A DNA stretch of 64,000 nt, from positions 353,107-417,106 of the forward strand of contig JAOXRS010000120.1 in the NCBI GenBank assembly GCA_025800385.1. Reading direction: 5' to 3'. Positions 61,404 through 64,000 of this stretch are shown here, one piece after another. Source of the DNA: Candidatus Albibeggiatoa sp. nov. NOAA (GTDB taxonomy: Bacteria > Pseudomonadota > Gammaproteobacteria > Beggiatoales > Beggiatoaceae). Position numbers and translations under genes: made by a program. Every line of letters begins with the position of its first letter. Position 1 is the first letter of the stretch. The notes beneath the pieces are model-generated. The model was not told where the DNA came from. It saw only the letters and a list, made by a program, of their open reading frames with translations, and did no database searches.

Positions 61404-64000
61404 CTATTCAAATACTTGTTTAATCAATTTATCCGTGAATGGATTTTGTCCATTTTCAAGGGCTTCTACCCACTGTTGTTTTTGTTGTTGAAAGGTCTGA
61501 GGTTTTAGATTTTCCATGGCAACTAGTGCATCTTTCATTGCATTTTCACATTTAGTACTCGTATTGTCTTGCTCGGTTTTTTCACAGGTATTAATAGCTT
61601 TTTCAGCAAGTTGATAACTGTTTAAAACTTTATGAATATTATCTCCATTCGCGGCATTTTCTTTTGTAGTTAAAGTAGTTATATACAGTTGCTGAGCTTG
61701 AGATTTGAGTTCAGAAAAGTCTAAACTCCGATCTATTGTGGTTGCATAAGTTATTTTTTGTGTTGCTGCTATCATTTCACCTTCTTTCGCGAGCTCCAAC
61801 CCATCATTTACAATTGCACGAGCATAAACTTCATTAGCTTTTGCTTCAGGATTAAAGTTTAAATCTGGATTTTTGGCTTTGGCTTTTTTGAATGTTTCCA
61901 TTGCAGTTAGGATTTCACCTTGCTTTGCAAGTTTTTCACCATCTAAAATAATATTTGCTGCAACAATTTGGTTCACACGTTGTTCTGGGGTTGTGTGTAG
62001 ATAGTTGGGATCAAGCTCATTGGCTTTTATTAGTTTTGCAATGGCTTCTGGTTCGTTGCCTTTTTCTGCAAGTTGTTCACCTTCTTGGATATATTGCAAT
62101 GCAGTTAAGGTATCTTTGGGTAAGTCTTCACAGGTTTTTTCATGGTTACTATTGCCTATGTATTTTTCCCATTCAGCTTGAGAAAAGTTACGATTAGTAA
62201 TAGAGCAGGCTTGTTTTAGCCATGAATCAGGGTTTAAGTCCCAATATTGAATTTCTGCATTCGTATTAACAGCAGCCAGTTTATAATCAGATATAAAGCT
62301 CAGCGTATGTGCGATAATATTGCTTGCATCAATCGATTTGCCAATTTGTTTTTTTGCTTCCACATCCCACAAACGGATTGTTTTTCCTTGTACGCCAGAG
62401 GCTAATATTTTTTCATCAGGACTCAATATTAAATTGGTGATACTATCTTCATGTCCCTTCAGTATACTGATTTGTTTTTGGGTTTCCACATCCCACAAGC
62501 GGATTGTTCCATAATAACTTCCCGAAGCGAGCAGCTTTTTTCCCTCTATCCACATCAGACTTGTTACAGAAGAACTGTGCCCCTCAAGCTTGCCTTTTTC
62601 TGTTTGAGTTTCCACATCCCACAAGCAGATTGTTCCATCATCACTTCCTGAAGCGAGCAGATCTTTTCCCTTTATCCATATCAGACTACTAACAGAAGAG
62701 CTGTGCCCCTCAAGAGGTTGCCCGCTTAGTTTTTGAGTTTCCACATCCCACAAGCGGATTGTTTGATCATTACTTCCCGAAGCGAGCAGATTTTGTTCCT
62801 CTATCCACATCAGACTTGTAACAGAAGAACTGTGCCCATACAAAATTTTTTGTTGTCGTTCTCTTTTTTGGATTGCTTTCAGCAAATTACTATGACTGGA
62901 ATAAATATTTTTAGTTTTAAATGCTTGAGCCGCTAGTAGTAGTGCGTTTATATCATAGCCATTGTTTGGATCAGGTGATTGATCTGCAAGAATGGATTGT
63001 GCTGTTAACTTTTCTGCTAATGCAGTCCTTGCTTGTTCTGCTGCTTTTTGTTTTTGATTGTTAGCATCAATCCCAAAACCCATTGAGATAACCAACAATA
63101 TCAATGCAACAACTAACCAACGATAAGTTGCTTTCTGACGCGCTGCTTTTGCTGCTTCTAACTGACGTTTTTGTTCCTCCTCACGCCGTTTTCTTTCCTG
63201 ATAATCCTTTTCACTGATGTCTAATAACTGCTGCTCTTCCTCCGTCAACTCATCTGCTAACCACTGCCGAATCGTCTCCACTTGCTTTTCATTCAATAAT
63301 GCCTCTGACGCTTGCCACTCTGCCACACCCCGCTGCAGCGTCTCTAACGCCTGCTGCCTTGCCATCTCCCGCTCATCAAACCAACTGCGTACCTTCTCCA
63401 CCATAAACTCATGCGATAACGAATAACGTGGCTGCCGCAACTCAATCACCCGCCGCTCGCGTAACTTATCTAAAAACTGAATAATCTCCACTTCCACCAC
63501 ATCAGGCAAGGCTCGACGTAAATCGGCCAAAGACACAAACTTCCGTGTACCCACCGTCTCAATCATCACTTTCAACATCGAACGTACAACCGCCGTTTTC
63601 TCAGGATCATGCGCAATATCCTCTACCGTGCGATCTAAATACGTTTGCAAAATGGTCTCAACACCACCCAACTCCTCATACAACTTGGCATTGATAATCG
63701 CTGAACCATTGGCTTGTAACTTCTGATGTGCCGCCTCATACAACTGATTACACACAATCTGCAAATGCGGTGGATTAATCCCCGTCTGCTCCACCGAATG
63801 CGCCATCAAACCCGATAACAACACCTCATCTACAAAATCCACGTTGTAGACAATTTTGACTTCTAGGTTTTCCAACGGCTGAACAATCGCCTCACGCGCC
63901 TCTGCCTCACTCAAGGGCTGCAAATTCAACCGTGCTGAGGCATTCATAAAATCAGGAATTACATTCTCAATTTCCGACACCATTTGCCCAAAGAAATCTT
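61404..64000 (-). CDS. STAND-type NTPase / WD40 / repeat protein, N-terminus cut by window edge
   Basis: At least 864 residues; the frame is open to base 64000 (DFFGQMVSEIENV), so the ATPase core lies outside. The visible part begins with the C-terminal helical part of a STAND (nSTAND1-like) NTPase: PDFMNASARLNLQPLSEAEAREAIVQPLE, and the winged-helix region SLADLRRALPDVVEVEIIQFLDKLRERRVIELRQPRYSLSHEFMVEKVRSWF. A charged coiled coil (about 63150-63250), a membrane helix (WLVVALILLVISMGFGI) and at least four WD40 repeats (GH..SVTSL..I....LLASGS.D.TI.LWDVET) follow. The C-terminal about 250 residues are TPR-like helical repeats (AEKGNEPEAIAKLIKANELDPNY). Probably an intracellular sensor that oligomerises; the effector is not visible. 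Confidence 0.82.
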   Translation of the reverse strand, partial: DFFGQMVSEIENVIPDFMNASARLNLQPLSEAEAREAIVQPLENLEVKIVYNVDFVDEVLLSGLMAHSVEQTGINPPHLQIVCNQLYEAAHQKLQANGSAIINAKLYEELGGVETILQTYLDRTVEDIAHDPEKTAVVRSMLKVMIETVGTRKFVSLADLRRALPDVVEVEIIQFLDKLRERRVIELRQPRYSLSHEFMVEKVRSWFDEREMARQQALETLQRGVAEWQASEALLNEKQVETIRQWLADELTEEEQQLLDISEKDYQERKRREEEQKRQLEAAKAARQKATYRWLVVALILLVISMGFGIDANNQKQKAAEQARTALAEKLTAQSILADQSPDPNNGYDINALLLAAQAFKTKNIYSSHSNLLKAIQKRERQQKILYGHSSSVTSLMWIEEQNLLASGSNDQTIRLWDVETQKLSGQPLEGHSSSVSSLIWIKGKDLLASGSDDGTICLWDVETQTEKGKLEGHSSSVTSLMWIEGKKLLASGSYYGTIRLWDVETQKQISILKGHEDSITNLILSPDEKILASGVQGKTIRLWDVEAKKQIGKSIDASNIIAHTLSFISDYKLAAVNTNAEIQYWDLNPDSWLKQACSITNRNFSQAEWEKYIGNSNHEKTCEDLPKDTLTALQYIQEGEQLAEKGNEPEAIAKLIKANELDPNYLHTTPEQRVNQIVAANIILDGEKLAKQGEILTAMETFKKAKAKNPDLNFNPEAKANEVYARAIVNDGLELAKEGEMIAATQKITYATTIDRSLDFSELKSQAQQLYITTLTTKENAANGDNIHKVLNSYQLAEKAINTCEKTEQDNTSTKCENAMKDALVAMENLKPQTFQQQKQQWVEALENGQNPFTDKLIKQVFE
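62358..62840 (-). repeat. WD40-coding repeats with near-identical DNA
   Basis: Four units of about 126-129 bases share the stretch around TCCACATCCCACAAGCGGAT (62359, 62484, 62610, 62739) and the GAAGCGAGCAG stretches. Within units the GHSSSV and LLASGS segments also match at DNA level, suggesting recent homogenisation or duplication. Confidence 0.8.

Overview
The window looks like the chromosome of a low-to-moderate GC gammaproteobacterium. Several things point to a sulfur oxidiser of the Thiotrichales (Beggiatoa-like): a tusA-dsrE2 pair next to siroheme synthase, a cytochrome c4, very large secreted haemagglutinin/Ig-like adhesins, caspase-like and STAND-ATPase WD40 proteins, and long two-component/cyclase proteins. 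The taxon is inferred from gene content, not from a marker search. I found no tRNA, rRNA, CRISPR array, complete insertion sequence or prophage.

Layout. 1-5.5 kb: an array of two-partner-secretion (filamentous haemagglutinin) genes on the minus strand. In one position the gene body is missing and a three-gene metal-type cassette (His-rich protein, HupE/anchor fusion, duplicated DUF6488 protein) lies between its 5' and 3' remnants. 5.6-10.8 kb: lysS, sixA, a PilZ / 60-aa / orphan Cas6-like operon, a DUF1318 lipoprotein and rsmG. 10.9-24.8 kb: two giant secreted minus-strand proteins (3208 and 1149 aa) that share a C-terminal module and even a related terminator. 25.6-30 kb: gmhB-plsC, then yciB, a GDT1 half-transporter, an HD hydrolase, yciI, bolA and a parvulin. 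30-37.9 kb: an OmpA-like lipoprotein, uvrD, dsrE2-tusA, cysG, an LpxH-like phosphatase overlapping a glycosyltransferase, and an Rmf-like gene.

38-44 kb: a signalling cluster of a TtrS-like hybrid kinase, a CheY-like receiver and an adenylate cyclase that carries three tandem histidine-phosphoacceptor modules but no kinase ATPase domain. 44-48 kb: a membrane protein of unknown role and a GT39 / GT2-GtrA glycosylation pair. 48-52.5 kb: a WD40-caspase protein with two identical 17-residue RGIS blocks, divergent from a receiver-kinase. 52.5-57.8 kb: lolD-lolC/E, murB, a DUF945 protein and a CBS membrane protein. 58-61.4 kb: a 3'-5' exonuclease, a DUF2325 gene divergent from cytochrome c4 across two Fur-box-like sites, and dsbA. 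61.4 kb to the end: a STAND-type ATPase/WD40 protein cut by the window edge.

The most promising observations are the three-phosphoacceptor cyclase and its kinase neighbours, the RGIS blocks in the caspase-like protein, the orphan Cas6-family protein in a PilZ operon, and the replacement of a haemagglutinin gene by a metal cassette.
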